Of a stretch of 64,000 nucleotides of DNA, positions 12,101-23,722 are shown piece by piece. The notes under the pieces are model-generated. The model saw only the letters and a program-made list of their open reading frames with translations, ran no database searches and was not told where the DNA came from. Source of the stretch: Haliotis asinina. Its lineage: Eukaryota > Mollusca > Gastropoda > Lepetellida > Haliotidae. The position numbers and the translations under genes are program-made. Positions within the stretch are counted from its first letter, which is position 1. Each line of letters begins with the position of its first letter. The stretch spans positions 25,808,249 through 25,872,248 of the forward strand of contig NC_090283.1 of NCBI RefSeq assembly GCF_037392515.1, given 5' to 3'.

Positions 12101-15100
12101 CATCGATTCACTTACATTCTGGTACACGTGTCTCATTTCGTTTCCTGAGGACACACATTTTACTTTTTTTATAGAAAACCCTTGTCTAATCCCTTAAAAC
12201 AACGCCGTTGTCACTACACCAAACGATTTTGACCTCGACCCAAAACAAAGGTTTAACTTACAGGACTACCCCGTAGACATCCCTTTCTTGATAACGAGTT
12301 TAACAGCTACGCCGAAATGCTGCTTACCTTATAAGAAGTTGTATATCCATAGAACTTTCTCTGGTTTTTTTTCAAATTATCATGACCTGAACAGATATTA
12401 CTTTGTCAGAGACTTCATAAGTGATTTTCAAGTTCTAATCCACACACTGATTTCCACTTTTTCATCATTCTGAATTTTATCTCAGTTTGTTGAGTATCTC
12501 AGCATAACTCGCAAAGACAATGAAAACTGAACGGAACGATGACGCTGTCTGTTTCTTCAGCGTTCACATACGTAATTTCCGCAAAGCGCCTACGACAATT
12601 TGCGCCGAAAAAGTCGTGTCTCGTCCTCTGGTCTTGTTTATTGGAGTAAAACAGCTGCCGCTTTCAAGCGTATTTTACTTGTCATATACACAATTCATCC
12701 ATGGATCACATTAGGTCATTAGGTGACACCAGCTTTGAAAGGAACAGGTGTTCGTGAGTGAATATGGATTAAAAAGACTGATTGCGCAAGACGTGCAGCC
12801 AAATATCTCACATTCAAAGGAAATCTCCAATTGATTGTCTTATAAGGCGTCGAGCTGACCAGTTGGTTTGGGTGTTGTGTATAAACCTCCTTTGCAAGAA
12901 CTTTGTCAAGCATACCTGCTTTGTCCTTTTGCAAGACCTGCACATATTAGTCTTTGAAAGACATTGACATTTATGTGCATGTGCTCTGGAAAACCTTGTC
13001 CGGCACGATATTCCTTCCAATTTAGTTATTGTGTGCATGCTGTGTTTCAATTTTGGAAATGTGCTTAAAACATATTTTGATTCTCAAAGAATCTGGTTCG
13101 TTTAGCAAGCAAAATATTGCTTTGATTAACACTTCACCAGTACTGTACACTATTACAGAATACATAAAACCGGATACACAAAAACGACAAATTATAGCAT
13201 TGTGATTATATGGGGTTATAGGAGTCCCTTTTTATCCACCGAACCAAGTCCTACACGCCCTGATGGGGTGTGGATTCGGGGGAGGGGGTAACGGAGGAGA
13301 TGACCAAGCCAAGGAAGTACTCCATACGCTATCATGGTCTTCCTTACTGCTTGAAGATTGACCTTTTCACATGTGGTCTTTGATGACTTCGGTGAACGGA
13401 CAAAAAAGAACTTATCCACTGTGAAAATCAGAAAATAGTTGAATCCGTCGTCCACGATTGTATCATAAAACACAAAGCTTGATTTTTAATTTTTTAACAG
13501 GAAACTAATTAACTTGTCAAAAACCTTCTCACAAATGTTCAGTGTTTCTACAAAGAGCTAGTCAGACACAACAAACCGTAACTCTATTTTTCATGTTTAC
13601 TTATATGATAGTTGTATTTGACGTAATGATATGTACGCATGTTATTATATGATAGTTCATATGGATGACGACACACGCTTCATTTATATTTTGTATTATA
13701 TGTTGTATGGGTGAGGTACTGTAAAGAAATTCACCAGTCCCAATCACAGTTACAAAACACACAAAAATACAACAACATGGAGATGTATGGAGAAAACAGA
13801 GACATATGGAGAACAGCATTGTCAAAACTGAACAGAAATCATTCCTTCTATTGGTGAAGGCCGTGTGGGATTAGTTAAACAAAGAAATCTAGTCGACCAT
13901 GCCTCATAATCCTCTTACTCCTTAAACAAACAACTTGTCTGGACTGTCTAAAATTGAATTTAAAATTTTGTAAATTCGACGTTTCGGGTATTACGTAAGG
14001 CGTCAGGCGTCAACACTACGGCGTTCGACGCTCCGGACATGAAGGAAAACAAAATGCGTTATACAGTACAGTAATGTGGTCACTATGAGCGAAGTAGACA
14101 GTCTGATGAGCACAGCTCATTACGGAAATCTCTTGTCTTTGAAGCTGGTCGTTGAGACGCTGAAGCCTTCTGTCAAGTTCTTCTTTATTGTGGCCACTGT
14201 GTTACAATATGCAGTTTACATTGCCCACAGACCCTCGATTCACGATGATGCCAACTTTCTCGACTACTGTTCGTGCGACGACTATCATTCAGGAATTGGT
14301 TCCACAGCTCATTCTTTCACCGATGTCTTTGTGTATGTGTTTTAGCTCGTTAATTAGAGTAGACACGAGTCTTTTGCTATTCTCGGGCACAAGTTCTCCA
14401 AGGCAGTCGACGTTCCGGGTGTCATTAGAGCAGGGTTGAGCACTGTCACACTCCACTGCCTTTCGACAGTCCTGTTGTGTATCCACAGTCGGGTGAAAAC
14501 CAAAAGAGGATACCACCATTCTCATCGGTGGATGAAATGGGACGAAGAAACCCCGCATACTCCTCATCACTTTGCTACACCGCATTTACCATAACGAATG
14601 TTTAAATATCACTTTATGTAAATAGAGCATCAAAACAAGCTGAAATCATGTATTATATTAACATGGTACTAACTATAGTCGATTCGAACCACTTCTTTAC
14701 AGTTCACTGACTGCCGTGGATGCATGCTTTTCCCACGTGGCAGGGTAAAACGTAATGATCTATTCTCCCTCGCAAGGCCACGTGAACCAATCAGAAATGG
14801 ACATTCTTAAATGGGGTAGGAGAAATGTGCCCTGTACGTTCTTATGAACCTTGAACTTTCAGGTACATTTCATCAGTTGTGTACAAATAGTGGTCTAGAG
14901 TAATGTTTCAAACACTTTAGTCTTAAATATGTATTGATGCAGGGGCTCCATATATGTTCTTGTTTACGTCCCGCTCGTCAAACGTCAAACTTTAAAACCC
15001 AAACAAAGCAAAAACAAATAAATCAATTAATTTAAACAAATAGATGGAATACTAAAAAACACCAAATTATGCACGCGACATTTAAAAGGATAGAGTGCTA

Positions 15101-17901
15101 AAGTGGCAAACCGGTAAAATATGTCAAGCTTCAAACTCAAAACTATTCAATCGTATTTTACACGATAAATCAGAATGGTCTCAATGTCATAATGCGGGTA
15201 GTTAAAGAATCAAAGCAAAATATTTGATATGTTTATGTACGATTTATTTAGCAAAGCCAGAAGAATCCCCGACAAACACGGCCGCTTCTCCTCAATATGC
15301 GGGTTTGTGAGAGTGAGGGTACTCCCTACAAGGCTCACTCCCATTAGTTAACAGGGTGTCCTCCCAATTCATGTATTTTTTACTCGATATGTACGGCAAA
15401 TTAATTAGGCGATGTTGGTATGTCATGCCTGGTTGATTTCTCAGGATTAGGTGAACTGGGTATGGGAGAGTCCATATACTATGATCATAGGGGATTTAGC
15501 AACCATGTTGGAGTGAAAGAATGACAAAACTCTGTGATAGATTAATTAGTGTCTTTTTTAAGCATTATGAAAATGGGAATGGTAAATTAACACAAAATGC
15601 CCTATACCTGTCCAGCATGTCATACATATATGTATCATAAAATAATAATTTATCAACTGAATAATACATAAAAATACTCTTATGATTATGTATAACATCA
15701 CATTTTAGTAAAAAGGTGCATGCGTTGAGCTTGTTAGATGTTTTATAGATTAATGGAAGAGGTAGAGAAGGACACCCCTACTTGTGAACTTGGGTGCAGA
15801 GAGACGCCACGGTTCAGTGGTTACAGCTATACGGCCTCCTGTGCTCTCTGCTCAGTATATTAAGGATGGTGATGTAGATGAAGGTTACGCAGGAAAAGTA
15901 GGTGATGTGGGTATACTACGTCAAGCAGCTGTGCAGTCAACCAGATAGTTTGTTGTTTTAACCTGTCTTACCATTGTTATGTCTGACCATGGAGACGATA
16001 ACAAGCTGATGTTAACACATGTCATCTAACGATAGTTTTGCGTTCTTTAGCATGTTTTGGAAGGGATGGCCGTGGTGTAGCATTTATTCTTTCATTCATT
16101 CACATATGTACTTCTTTCTTTTATTATTTCTTTCTCATTCATTCACATATACTTCTTGCTCTTCATTCATTCATTGAATTTCGACTGATGCGGCTGATAC
16201 AGTAAACTGGCTGAAGTACTGTTAAACGCAGCCGAAGTTCCGATGGAAACGAACCAGGTCACTGTGTGCATTGGAGCATGACGAGGCGCATACTAATTAG
16301 TACAAATGGTAAAGAAAACAAGCGAGTGACCCATCCCTGTTGTAGATTATTTCTGGTCTGACAAATAGGAGAATACCCCATAAAACCTCGGACGAAGAAA
16401 AGCCGGGACGGTCAAACGGGAATTACTAGAACTGGAGACCACATTATTAAAACGAAACATGCTAAATTGGGTAGGTCCACTTAAAACTACTAGGTAGGTA
16501 CATATGGCGAATGTCAGTGGGATTGACAAGACATATTTCAATACAGTTCAAAGATCTCACAACACTGTTTATTAATGTGTCCCAGCATAGTCACTGGAGT
16601 TCGGTCACTCTTGATTAGGGCTTTCACAAATAACTTCAACTTCATAGACATAGCTTGAATTTTGTTATATTTATAGAAAACCTAAATTCAAAAGAATCTC
16701 AAGACTTAGTATTCTAAGTGTACTGTATATGTTGCTGGAAGTAAAGCTCTGTGTTCGGGACCCGTGAAGGTCCCGGGGTAAAATAGGCCTTCAGCAACCC
16801 ATGCTTGCCATAAGAGGCGACTATGCTTGTCGTAAGAGGCGACTAACGGGATCCAGTGGTCAGGCTCGCTGACTTGATTGACACATGTTATCGGTTCCTA
16901 ATTGTGCAGATCGATGCTCTGCGATGATTACTGGATTGTCTGGTCCAGACTCGATTATTTACAGATCGCCGCCATATAGGTGTAATATTGCTGAGTGCGG
17001 CGTAAAACTAAACTCACTCACTCACTCATCTGGTGGATAACCTCTAACAACATTAGCATACGGACATAAAATGCGGACATAGCACATAACTGATGGCCAT
17101 TATTATTATGTGTCACCCTGGATAGGATCTATCATCTGGGGACAGGATGTGTCACCTGGGAAAGGATCTATCATCAGGGGGAAGGATGAAGTATTCCTGG
17201 AGTAGGATCAGGGAATGTTTAAACTGAGACTTCTTGATAATCTTTAAAAAGCTGGTATCCTGTACCTCTTGATAAACAAAACTGGTTCCTGCACTACCAT
17301 CACGTGGTGTAGTTGTATATAGAACAGGTTGTTGAAAGCCACAAGGTCATTCAAGTAAGTGGGTACCTCAGGCTCAAACTGACGTTTATGGAAAGCACGA
17401 CAACAAAGACATTATCTCCCTATTGAGTAACAGGTCTTACAAACAGACAACTTTGCACCTCACAGGAGTGCACAACCCGACGTTTACACATGATTTTCTG
17501 CATCAACAAGGTGTCTTTTATAAACTACACGTCTGTCTTGGACATGGCGTGGATGCCCGTTTGGTAGCTGAGCTATTGTTAATCATGAATTTTATCAACT
17601 ATTTATATCGCCTTACTTCGTGCACAGCTGGCTTCCTCCAACAAATACATAGATCTTTCTTGTTATTCCCGTTTATGCATACCACGGAATTGTTGCTAAT
17701 CCCTGTTAGATACGTTTAGGTCTTTTCTGTGATAAATGACTTCCACACTAATTCTTTCCCTGTTCCACCTGCGCTTTGAGCGTTCACTAAGTGGATTATA
17801 GCGCATACCAAATGGCCATTATCATTATTATTAGATGCGGATCCTGCACAACACACACTAATCTCACCTGTTATAAGTGCTACTTTCCCTCTCAATGCCA
17901 T
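3105..17901 (-). CDS. Short-chain dehydrogenase/reductase, copy A (nine exons)
   Basis: Classical SDR, a Rossmann-fold NAD(P)H oxidoreductase; substrate unknown. Coding exons in transcript order: 17868-17901, 10354-10484, 8868-8963, 7402-7540, 7008-7048, 6352-6421, 4899-4935, 4139-4199, 3105-3269. All junctions are GT-AG, phases agree, and the total is 774 bases (257 residues), usual for the family. Visible motifs: cofactor motif TGSSSGIG (residues 11-18), NNAG (89-92), and catalytic Asn114, Ser140, Tyr154 and Lys158 (YVMSK). The C-terminal part has PIGR, an FLASDKAAFVTGE block and DGG. The family C-terminus resembles 3-oxoacyl-ACP reductase/DHRS-like enzymes, but the specific reaction cannot be assigned. 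Intron 1 is unusually long (7.4 kb) and holds a satellite. Exon 1 is the least certain: it is assigned by its sequence (MALRGKVALITG) and its donor. Copy B has the same exon lengths throughout. Confidence 0.82.
3440..3533 (+). mobile_element. Partial SINE (main window family)
   Basis: Carries the segment 'ctggattgtcaggtccagac', a TTATTTACAGAC block, 'ccgccatata' and 'ggaatattgctgag', as in the fuller copies at 16758-17028 and 36116-36388. It lies in intron 8 of SDR copy A. Confidence 0.6.
3780..4035 (+). mobile_element. 5'-truncated LINE 3' tail
   Basis: Contains 'actgtccttcgcagacagg', 'cacaatatggctgaaat', 'gatatgacgttcaa' and CACTCACCC. Same tail family as 1-265 and 2340-2702. It lies inside intron 8 of SDR copy A, in antisense orientation to the gene. 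Confidence 0.55.
5080..5725 (+). repeat. Interspersed repeat, copy 1
   Basis: Begins near 'aaaggtcacatgcaaccaaa' and shares long blocks with 9180-9990: 'cgaaacgaa', 'gaacccagtcagagcg', 'ggttcatttgc', 'tttttgatgatttg' and 'gtcagaatctgcaaag', plus a 'gtgaccttta' block. It lies within intron 6 of SDR copy A. Open frames in this stretch are not conserved between the two copies and are not treated as genes. Confidence 0.55.
5883..6073 (-). mobile_element. SINE copy, 3' part deleted
   Basis: On the minus strand it carries the same blocks as the copies at 16758 and 36116: 'cccgtgaagg', 'taagaggcgactaacggga', 'cgctgacttgg' and the dinucleotide-rich middle. The segment between the TCACTCAC tail and the 'ggattgtc' block is missing, so it is internally deleted. 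Confidence 0.65.
9408..9500. repeat. Inverted repeat with 27-bp arms
   Basis: The arm at 9408-9434 (starting 'tatatgatgcgacgtttcgg') pairs with 9474-9500 at 26 of 27 positions, around a 39-base spacer. A related 'cgtttc...gaaacg' arrangement occurs at 21575-21640. A small foldback element or the end of a larger repeat is possible. Confidence 0.6.
9807..9826 (+). repeat. G-run (G9-A-G10)
   Basis: Twenty bases consisting of nine G, one A and ten G. It may form G-quadruplex structures and is prone to length error in sequencing. Confidence 0.9.
10500..11700. repeat. Satellite, ~150-185-bp units with TCGCCCATGGGCGA palindrome
   Basis: About seven degenerate units. Each has a 'taaatgaatga' block (near 10606, 10789, 10964, 11143, 11313, 11461, 11611), then 'tatgagtatcatgacac', 'attttgacttaatt', and in the better copies a pair of CCCATGGG palindromes. 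Spacing shrinks from about 183 to 150 bp along the array, and the last three units have lost the palindromes. The array lies in intron 1 of SDR copy A. Confidence 0.8.
11708..12475. repeat. Pair of ~85-bp direct repeats
   Basis: 11708-11797 and 12389-12475 share 'gaacagatatta', 'gacttcat', 'gattttcaagttctaatcca' and 'tgatttccactttttca'. The ~590 bases between them show nothing that I recognise. Confidence 0.6.
12480..14060. other. Intronic stretch, nothing recognised
   Basis: Inside the long intron 1 of SDR copy A. No exon-like segment, RNA gene or clear repeat structure was found. Confidence 0.35.
14070..14585 (-). pseudogene. Possible degenerate coding fragment, unknown
   Basis: On the minus strand a 98-codon open frame (14289-14585) is followed, after a stop, by further codons in the same frame to about 14090. 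These include a stretch rich in Glu, Leu, Arg and Gln that could be a coiled coil. Two stop codons interrupt it. I do not recognise the protein. It may be a relic of a transposon or host gene, or chance. Confidence 0.25.
14590..16757. other. Intronic stretch with TTCATTCA-type simple repeats
   Basis: No gene recognised. 16088-16175 is low-complexity CATT/TTTC sequence with two copies of a 'cattcattcacatat' block. Confidence 0.4.
16758..17028 (+). mobile_element. Full-length-looking SINE
   Basis: Runs from 'cccgtgaaggtcccgg' to (ACTC)n. Blocks in order: 'ataggccttcagcaaccc', two 'aagaggcgact' motifs, 'tggtcaggctcgctgac', 'tggattgtctggtccagac', 'cgattatttacag' and 'taatattgctgagtg', then the tail. 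The 'aagaggcgact' block is duplicated. The last ~50 bases resemble the 3' end of the LINE tails in the window. Confidence 0.75.
17100..17195 (+). repeat. Short tandem repeat, ~47-bp unit, two copies
   Basis: The block 'tgtcacctgg' plus 'aggatctatcatc' plus a short G-rich spacer occurs twice in a row (from about 17109 and 17156), followed by a further 'aaggatgaag'. Local minisatellite, no gene. Confidence 0.5.
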
Positions 17902-18684
17902 GACAACGGGAACTGACTGATCCAGCTTATGCACCTTCTAGTTACAATTGTTCGTTTTTCACAGCAACGAGGTTCTTTAATATATCTCTACCGCCTCAAC
18001 CGGCGAAGTCACATGGATCTATATGTTTTTTGCCTGTGCTGGGGTTAAATACACTGTGTTATTTTTGCCTCAGCTTGACACCAAAACCTGATTCTCCACC
18101 GTTCACTGTACGGTCACTGACCTCAGTCGTTTTGCCTATGGGTAGGTAGTATAAACTGATCCTTCAAGTGTGGTGTATGAAGATTTAGTGTATAAATGTG
18201 CCATGTGTTGAAGATTTAGTTTTCAACTTTTTGTCTATATATTCTTTCTAGAATGGCATTATTTAACCGTAGACTTGGATTGTATGGAGTTGTGCCAATT
18301 AACACCTATCAGCGGCGTACACAAAGCCAGCAGTCTAGACTAGTTGCCTGATTTTGTGCGCTGTCTCAGTGCCTGACTCAGAGAATGTGGGGACTCAACT
18401 CAAAAAAGTACTCAAATTTGTACTTTACTAAGAAAATGTAATCCCAAATATAACGAATTCTACATCTCACCACTTCCTAATATGGTATTATGTAAACACA
18501 TTCCTTTGTGTCTGTCCCTCGTGGATTTAAACGTTAACATATGACAAACGCACGAAGTCTCAGGTCTGTTTGATGTGTGTGTTGAATGAATGGTTGTATG
18601 TCTAGCATAAAGCATAGTGAGATGATATGATCAACGTCCAACACCATCTGACGCAGTCTGACACGTGCTTGGAAATAGTTTGAG

Positions 18685-18892
18685 AGTAACCCTCGCTTGT
18701 TGTAAGAGGCGACTGGAGGGATCGGGTGGTCAGGCTCGCTGACTTTGTTGACACGTCATCGGTTCCCAATTGCGCAGATCATGCTCATGCTGTTTATCAC
18801 TGAATTATCTGGCCCAGACTCGATTATTTACAGACCGTCGCCATGTAGCGAGTGCGGCGTAAAAGCAAACTCACTCACTGACTCTATTGACT
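18685..18892 (+). mobile_element. SINE, 5'-truncated
   Basis: Starts within the 'gtaagaggcgact' block and runs through 'tggtcaggctcgctgac', 'cccagactcgattatttac' and 'gagtgcggcgtaaaa' to CTCACTCACTGAC. It abuts SDR relic copy C. Confidence 0.7.
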
Positions 18893-18901
18893 GCTATATA
18901 C

Positions 18902-19646
18902 TTCAGAAGCTTCCGTCTTGCAGATCTTGGCCACTTCCTCCAGTGTTTCTCGTCCCTACCAGTCAGTGACAGTTTGGCTCATTCTCTCGCAAATACTGTT
19001 GTAATTCCTGCCACAATCCCTGAACTGGAACCTGAAAGGAAGAACGACCTGGCTGAACTTATACATTCATTTTACGTTTCAAAGAATTTGCTCATGTGCG
19101 TGCGCGCGCATACGTGTGTGTTCATGTGCTTCCGCGTGTGTGATTAGAGTTACACGTGTTTTCAAGCGTGTAACAGCTAATGATTCAGGTATTAAAATAT
19201 CACAGTAAGTGTTTAGAAAAAAAGACTTCATCGTATCTGGTAATGTGCACTGTTGAGTGACATTGGGTTCAAGGTGGCTATCATCATTACATGCATTAAC
19301 GCGTGGGTTCTCGATAGAATATGTGTTCACATGCACATTTTTATATGGCCAAACGTACATAAAGTGAAATTAGACACCTATTTGACCGTTTAGAATCAAA
19401 GTCCTTCAGCACTATGAGGAACGAGTAACGTAACCTAAACTAAATCAAAATGAGCTCATCACCTACTCGTACAACAACTGTTTGTCTTGCTTACCTATCT
19501 CCGGGCATACAAACATCCTCCAAATACTCACACCTGGAGCAATGTTATTTTAATGAGCGTGCCTAACATACCAACCACTGGGAATACAAACTTACACCAT
19601 TACAAATCTCACCTGTGATGAGCGCAACATTGCCTCTTAATGCCAT
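18902..19646 (-). pseudogene. SDR relic, copy C (exons 1-2 only)
   Basis: Exon 1 (19613-19646) encodes the MALRG start with Asn for Lys at position 6 and keeps a GTGAGA donor. Exon 2 (18902-19031) is one base shorter than in copies A and B (130 against 131). It has an in-frame TGA in the FARE block, a G-to-V change in the cofactor motif (GIV for GIG), and a frameshift after the LTGR motif. Exons 3-9 are absent nearby. Exon 2 and its flanks (19.05-20.57 kb) match copy B (42.3-44.3 kb) better than copy A, so this is a truncated duplicate of the B unit. Confidence 0.75.
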
Positions 19647-20563
19647 GGCAGCTGCAATTCATTGATCCAGAGGCCATTTGTTATAATTATATTTTTACGT
19701 ATTTCACGACTATGAGTCAGTTTAACATATCACCACAGCTACACCCGGCGTGGTCACATACAGCTTGCGCTTGCTTTGCGAGTAAGTGGACTCCGTCCGC
19801 TATTGTGTGTAACCTTGACACAAAACCCGAATCTTCACTGTACACTGTGTATCGCCAGCGCTATAAATCTTTCCTACGTGCTGTGTCATGCTTTAGAGAC
19901 CACAAACTGATCTTTCAATAATGTGAACATAGCGTGGATTAGGCGTACTACTGTGTCAGAGTGTAAATATATATTAATTTATATTGTTAGAATTGTCTTG
20001 GTGTAGCTTGAGATAGCTATATTCAATATAGGACAATCAAACATGACTTGACATACGTGTAATATACGCTCATGTTTTCACAACAGACTGATATGTGTTC
20101 TGAGTGGTTGTGTGTTTCACATCAATACCCAAGCTAAATAACTAAAACAAATGAATGATATTATGAGCATCATCCATCCATATGTGACACTGGCAGGTGC
20201 TTGATAACCGAACTAAATGCGATCTTGTTCAGTGACAATGTCCCACAGTAACAGCTCACGGCAAAGAAGACCTTGAGAAAGCTATATGATGAGTCAGCAG
20301 ATTTCGACTTAGTACATGTGTAATATACGGACGTGTTTTCACAGCTGTTTCATGAGTGAGCATACGTGTTTCATACGGTTGTGTGTGGTATTTGTAACAG
20401 CGAATTTGGCATTAAAACTACATTCAATAATATAGTACTATGTGAATTCGTGTAGTGCTTCAATTCAGCCCAAGTCACAGGCAGTTAATCATCAGTGGAC
20501 CTAACTTACAAAGTCCGGTTATAGTCTACATGCTGAATTGAGTGTTTTCTAATCCAGCATGGG

Positions 20564-20700
20564 TCATATCTGGGATTTCACTTTCTTAGTAAAGTACACA
20601 TACTGGTACTTTTTTGGTAGAGTCCCATCCGGGATTCGAACCCGCACCCTCAGAGTCAGGCACCTAATCGCCAGCACACAAAGAAAGTGAAATCCCAAAT
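20564..20700 (-). mobile_element. tRNA-derived SINE, antisense copy
   Basis: The minus strand carries the B-box 'gggttcgaatcccggatggg' preceded by 'gcctgactctgagggtgc'. It is followed by the family tail (AAAAAAGTACCAGTATGTGTAC and 'tactaagaaagtgaaatccc'). The copy starts inside the tRNA-like head. Confidence 0.7.
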
Positions 20701-20837
20701 ATGACATATGTTGCATTTGACCACTTTCTAAATGGCATCGTGTAATAGCTTTCGGCCGTGGGAGCCGTGCCAATTTACACTCATCAGAGAGGTACACAAA
20801 GTACGCAGTCTAGACTAGCAGTTGTCCGACTTTCATT

Positions 20838-21005
20838 TTTGTGGAAGTCGCGGTGGCTGAGCGGGCTAGGCGGCTGACTTTGTGTGCTGGCGATTAGGTG
20901 CCTGACTCTGAGGGTGCGGGTTCGAATCCCGGATGGGACTCAACCGAAAAAAGTACTAGAATTTGTACTTTACTAAGAAAGTGAAATCCCAAATATGACA
21001 TATGT
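20838..21005 (+). mobile_element. tRNA-derived SINE
   Basis: Head resembles a class II (Leu/Ser-type) tRNA: A-box-like 'ggtggctgagcgg' and B-box 'gggttcgaatcccgg', spaced as an RNA polymerase III promoter. The head has drifted in the anticodon region and is followed by a shared tail, 'aagtac', 'tttgtactttactaagaaag' and 'tgaaatccc'. I call it a SINE, not a functional tRNA gene. Confidence 0.75.
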
Positions 21006-21077
21006 TGCAGATAGATTGTATTCTGGGTAGATTTGAATAGCTTGGTGTTGTTAGGGTGCGTTGCACAGTACTGGTAC

Positions 21078-21222
21078 CGCGACTTGGGGTGGCGCAGCGG
21101 GCTAGCGGCTGACTTTGTGAGCTGGCGGTTAGGTGCCTGACTCTGAGGGTGCGGGCGCGGATCCCGAATGGGACTCTACCAAAAAAGTACCAGTATGTGT
21201 ACTTTACTAAGAAAGTGAAATC
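21078..21222 (+). mobile_element. tRNA-derived SINE, diverged copy
   Basis: Same structure as 20838-21005, but the B-box is mutated ('gcgcggatcccg' for 'ggttcgaatcccg'). The tail 'aaaaaagtaccagtatgtgt' is retained. Confidence 0.65.
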
Positions 21223-22162
21223 TTATCATTATTTAAATGCTTCAGCTTTGTCTTACATGTATTTAATTTTCTTTGCACATGGAAAAATATATCTCCATGT
21301 GTAGGCCGATATGTTTCAGAAAACGTTTCACAAGATTTCAACATGGAAACTTAGAACGTACTAAACCATTTACAGCTTGTTCAGCTTGACCCGAGCTACT
21401 CTACATAGGAATGACCCGGAAGGTCAAATGTTAGAAACGTCAGGTCGGGTTAACTTCATTAAATAGGGGAACACCAGCAACGAATTCATATTATAGTCGT
21501 GTTATCATTTACCATTATCTGAAAACAATCACAAGGGCAAGCTTTATGGATTAATAACTCCTTCATTCGCATGATTGGACGTTTCAATACAGATTCTTGT
21601 ATCGTTGTCACGCTGGTACAATTCTGTATCGAAACGTCGCGTCAGCTGTATAAAGATGTTAATCCATACAATCTGTCCATATATTACTCTCCAAATACAA
21701 ATAATGCCACCCAAACAAGTGAAAACCGACTCATCACGTCTTCCATACTTACATTCTGGACAAGTAGATACCTCGCAAGGCAGAAGGAAGCCTCGGGTCT
21801 ACATCCTCACGTCTTATCCTCGCTCTTTTATAGGTTCAACCTGCTTTCTAGAAAATGATGTCCGAAAGATATTTGAATGGTCCGTGATTAATATGGAAGT
21901 GAACAAATACGTTAACAGGCTTCTCAATGTGGTGTTCTGGATACATGCGGCATAACAGAAGTGTCAAACACTGTGCCAGAGTATGTAGTGTAAACAACCA
22001 ACCCAGAGACCTTCTACTGGACACGTCAAGATCCGGGAAAGGCCTATTCCTCGGCAACCTGTGCTGGTCCAAAGTGGTGAATGGTCATACTCGTTGATTC
22101 GGCTGACACATCATATCCCATTTGAGTAAGAATACTATTAATTGATAAAAATGATAACGTAA

Positions 22163-22322
22163 TTTTGTATTCTGACTCGATTCCATACATAGGTGTTTGC
22201 TGAAGCGACACATAGTTCAAAGGTCATAGTGTTTTGTTTTTTTTTGTATTCTGCTCGATTCCATACATAGGTGTTTGCTGAAGCGACACATAGTTCAAAG
22301 GTCATAGTGTTTTGTTTTTTTT
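22163..22322 (+). repeat. Tandem duplication, ~77-bp unit, two copies
   Basis: Two nearly perfect adjacent copies of a unit containing 'ctcgattccatacatagg' and 'gctgaagcgacacatag', plus a 'ttcaaaggtcatagtg' block, each ending in a T run. The only clear difference is one dinucleotide near the start. It is recent. Confidence 0.85.
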
Positions 22323-22439
22323 CATAGGGTTTTAATCGGGATCTGAAAAGGTCAAATGAAGGAGTGAGTTTAAAGTTTAGAGTCAGATTGTTTCACAGTC
22401 TTGTACGTCAGACACATGAATTTCAGCGTGACTTCTGCA

Positions 22440-22990
22440 GGAGGCCTATTAAGTGATTGTAGAATTGGTGTAATGGACAAGTGTACCTCCAGACTAGACT
22501 TGCGCCACTGACATTCGGCCGATCAACGTTTACACTTAGCGATGACTATGCGTCGGTCAGTGACTGGTCTTATACTCACTTTCTCGGAACTGAGAGGAAC
22601 GTGTTTCTGGAGTACATCACTGTGAGTCTTGTTGTAAAGCTGAACCAGTTCTTTAACATCGTCAGGGGGTCACACAGTCGTGACGAATTTAAAAGATCAG
22701 ATCCAACTTCCTGAGAATTGGTGACTCTCAGACTGAGATAGTTGATCTCAAACTTATTATCTCAGGGTTTCATCCTGTCGCACGCCATTTAAGTAGCCTG
22801 ACACCTGTATGTCCTCAGTATTAACATTTTTAACAAAAGTTGAGGTCCCGCTACACAACATCCAGTCCAGGGTGTGTCCAGACTTGTGGGTTGGACTACT
22901 GACCATTTGGTTCAGACTGTGAGTCTTTAGGGGCTCAACTATCTTCTTTGTCTCATCATTGTTTGGATTTGAATAATTCACATTAAAGTC
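22440..22990 (-). pseudogene. LINE endonuclease relic (CR1/L2-like)
   Basis: Reading the minus strand gives an apurinic-type endonuclease C-terminal half. It has a GDFN motif, then 'SPTHKSGHTLDWMLC' (a typical non-LTR retrotransposon signature), then the linker leading towards reverse transcriptase ('KVSIRPVTDA'). The frame shifts several times and no reverse transcriptase follows. A homologous relic lies at 45130-45690, so it belongs to the duplicated unit that also carried SDR copy C. Confidence 0.65.
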
Positions 22991-22999
22991 TCCAAAAAA

Positions 23000-23720
23000 T
23001 AACTAAATTCTGAATGAAGCCAAGAGTAACTAGTGTTCCTGCTGTTGATCCAATGATTCCCTGGCTCAAACAATAAAAAAATGCGTTTCAATCGGCGATG
23101 TTTGTATGCAGATCAGGTTGCTTGAAAGTTGGAATGTCAGGTTCAGCTGATGTTTATGGAAGGAAAAACAAATTGCAACACCCTTTACAGGGCCACCTTT
23201 AATTGAACATAGTTAAGAAATTGAAAGGTCCGTGCATGACATGAAAGTGATGCCACATTTCAGTACGGAAGTCGTACCGACACATCTGATAGAACAATAG
23301 AGCACTGCGTCTACTGTTGTAGTGCAAATATTTCACGCATAATAACTATAATATTCAAAATTCTAAGAATTCACAAATACCTATATTGCAATGTTTCGTT
23401 CTTACAAACGAAGTAACCCACTCAGGTTGTAAAATACATGCCGCCAGACATAGACATACTGTAGACAATAGATGACTGTTTGCACTGGAGTTACCGGCTG
23501 CATGTCACTTCCTGATTGACAAGCTGACCACTTAATTATAATCCCACAGACAAGTCGGTGGTCAATCTGAAATGCTTCTGGCTAAATGAAACGGTAGCCT
23601 TTGTGTTTTTATTACCACCGTCCGGTTTCAGTCAGACATACATTAGGCAATTTGTGAGAATATTGTGTCAACCAGGAATAACCGATGAAATAACAAAGGG
23701 ATAATGGTGACAACAATTTA
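23000..23720. other. Intergenic stretch, nothing coding
   Basis: No gene recognised. 23250-23310 is the inverted counterpart of 44870-44930 (shared blocks 'ttcagtacgga' and 'accgacacatctgatagaac'). Confidence 0.4.
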
Positions 23721-23722
23721 CA

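Noticed and set aside
20838-20945. Functional tRNA gene
   Set aside because: A- and B-boxes are present, but the anticodon arm is not convincing, and three copies share the same downstream tail, so a tRNA-derived SINE fits better.
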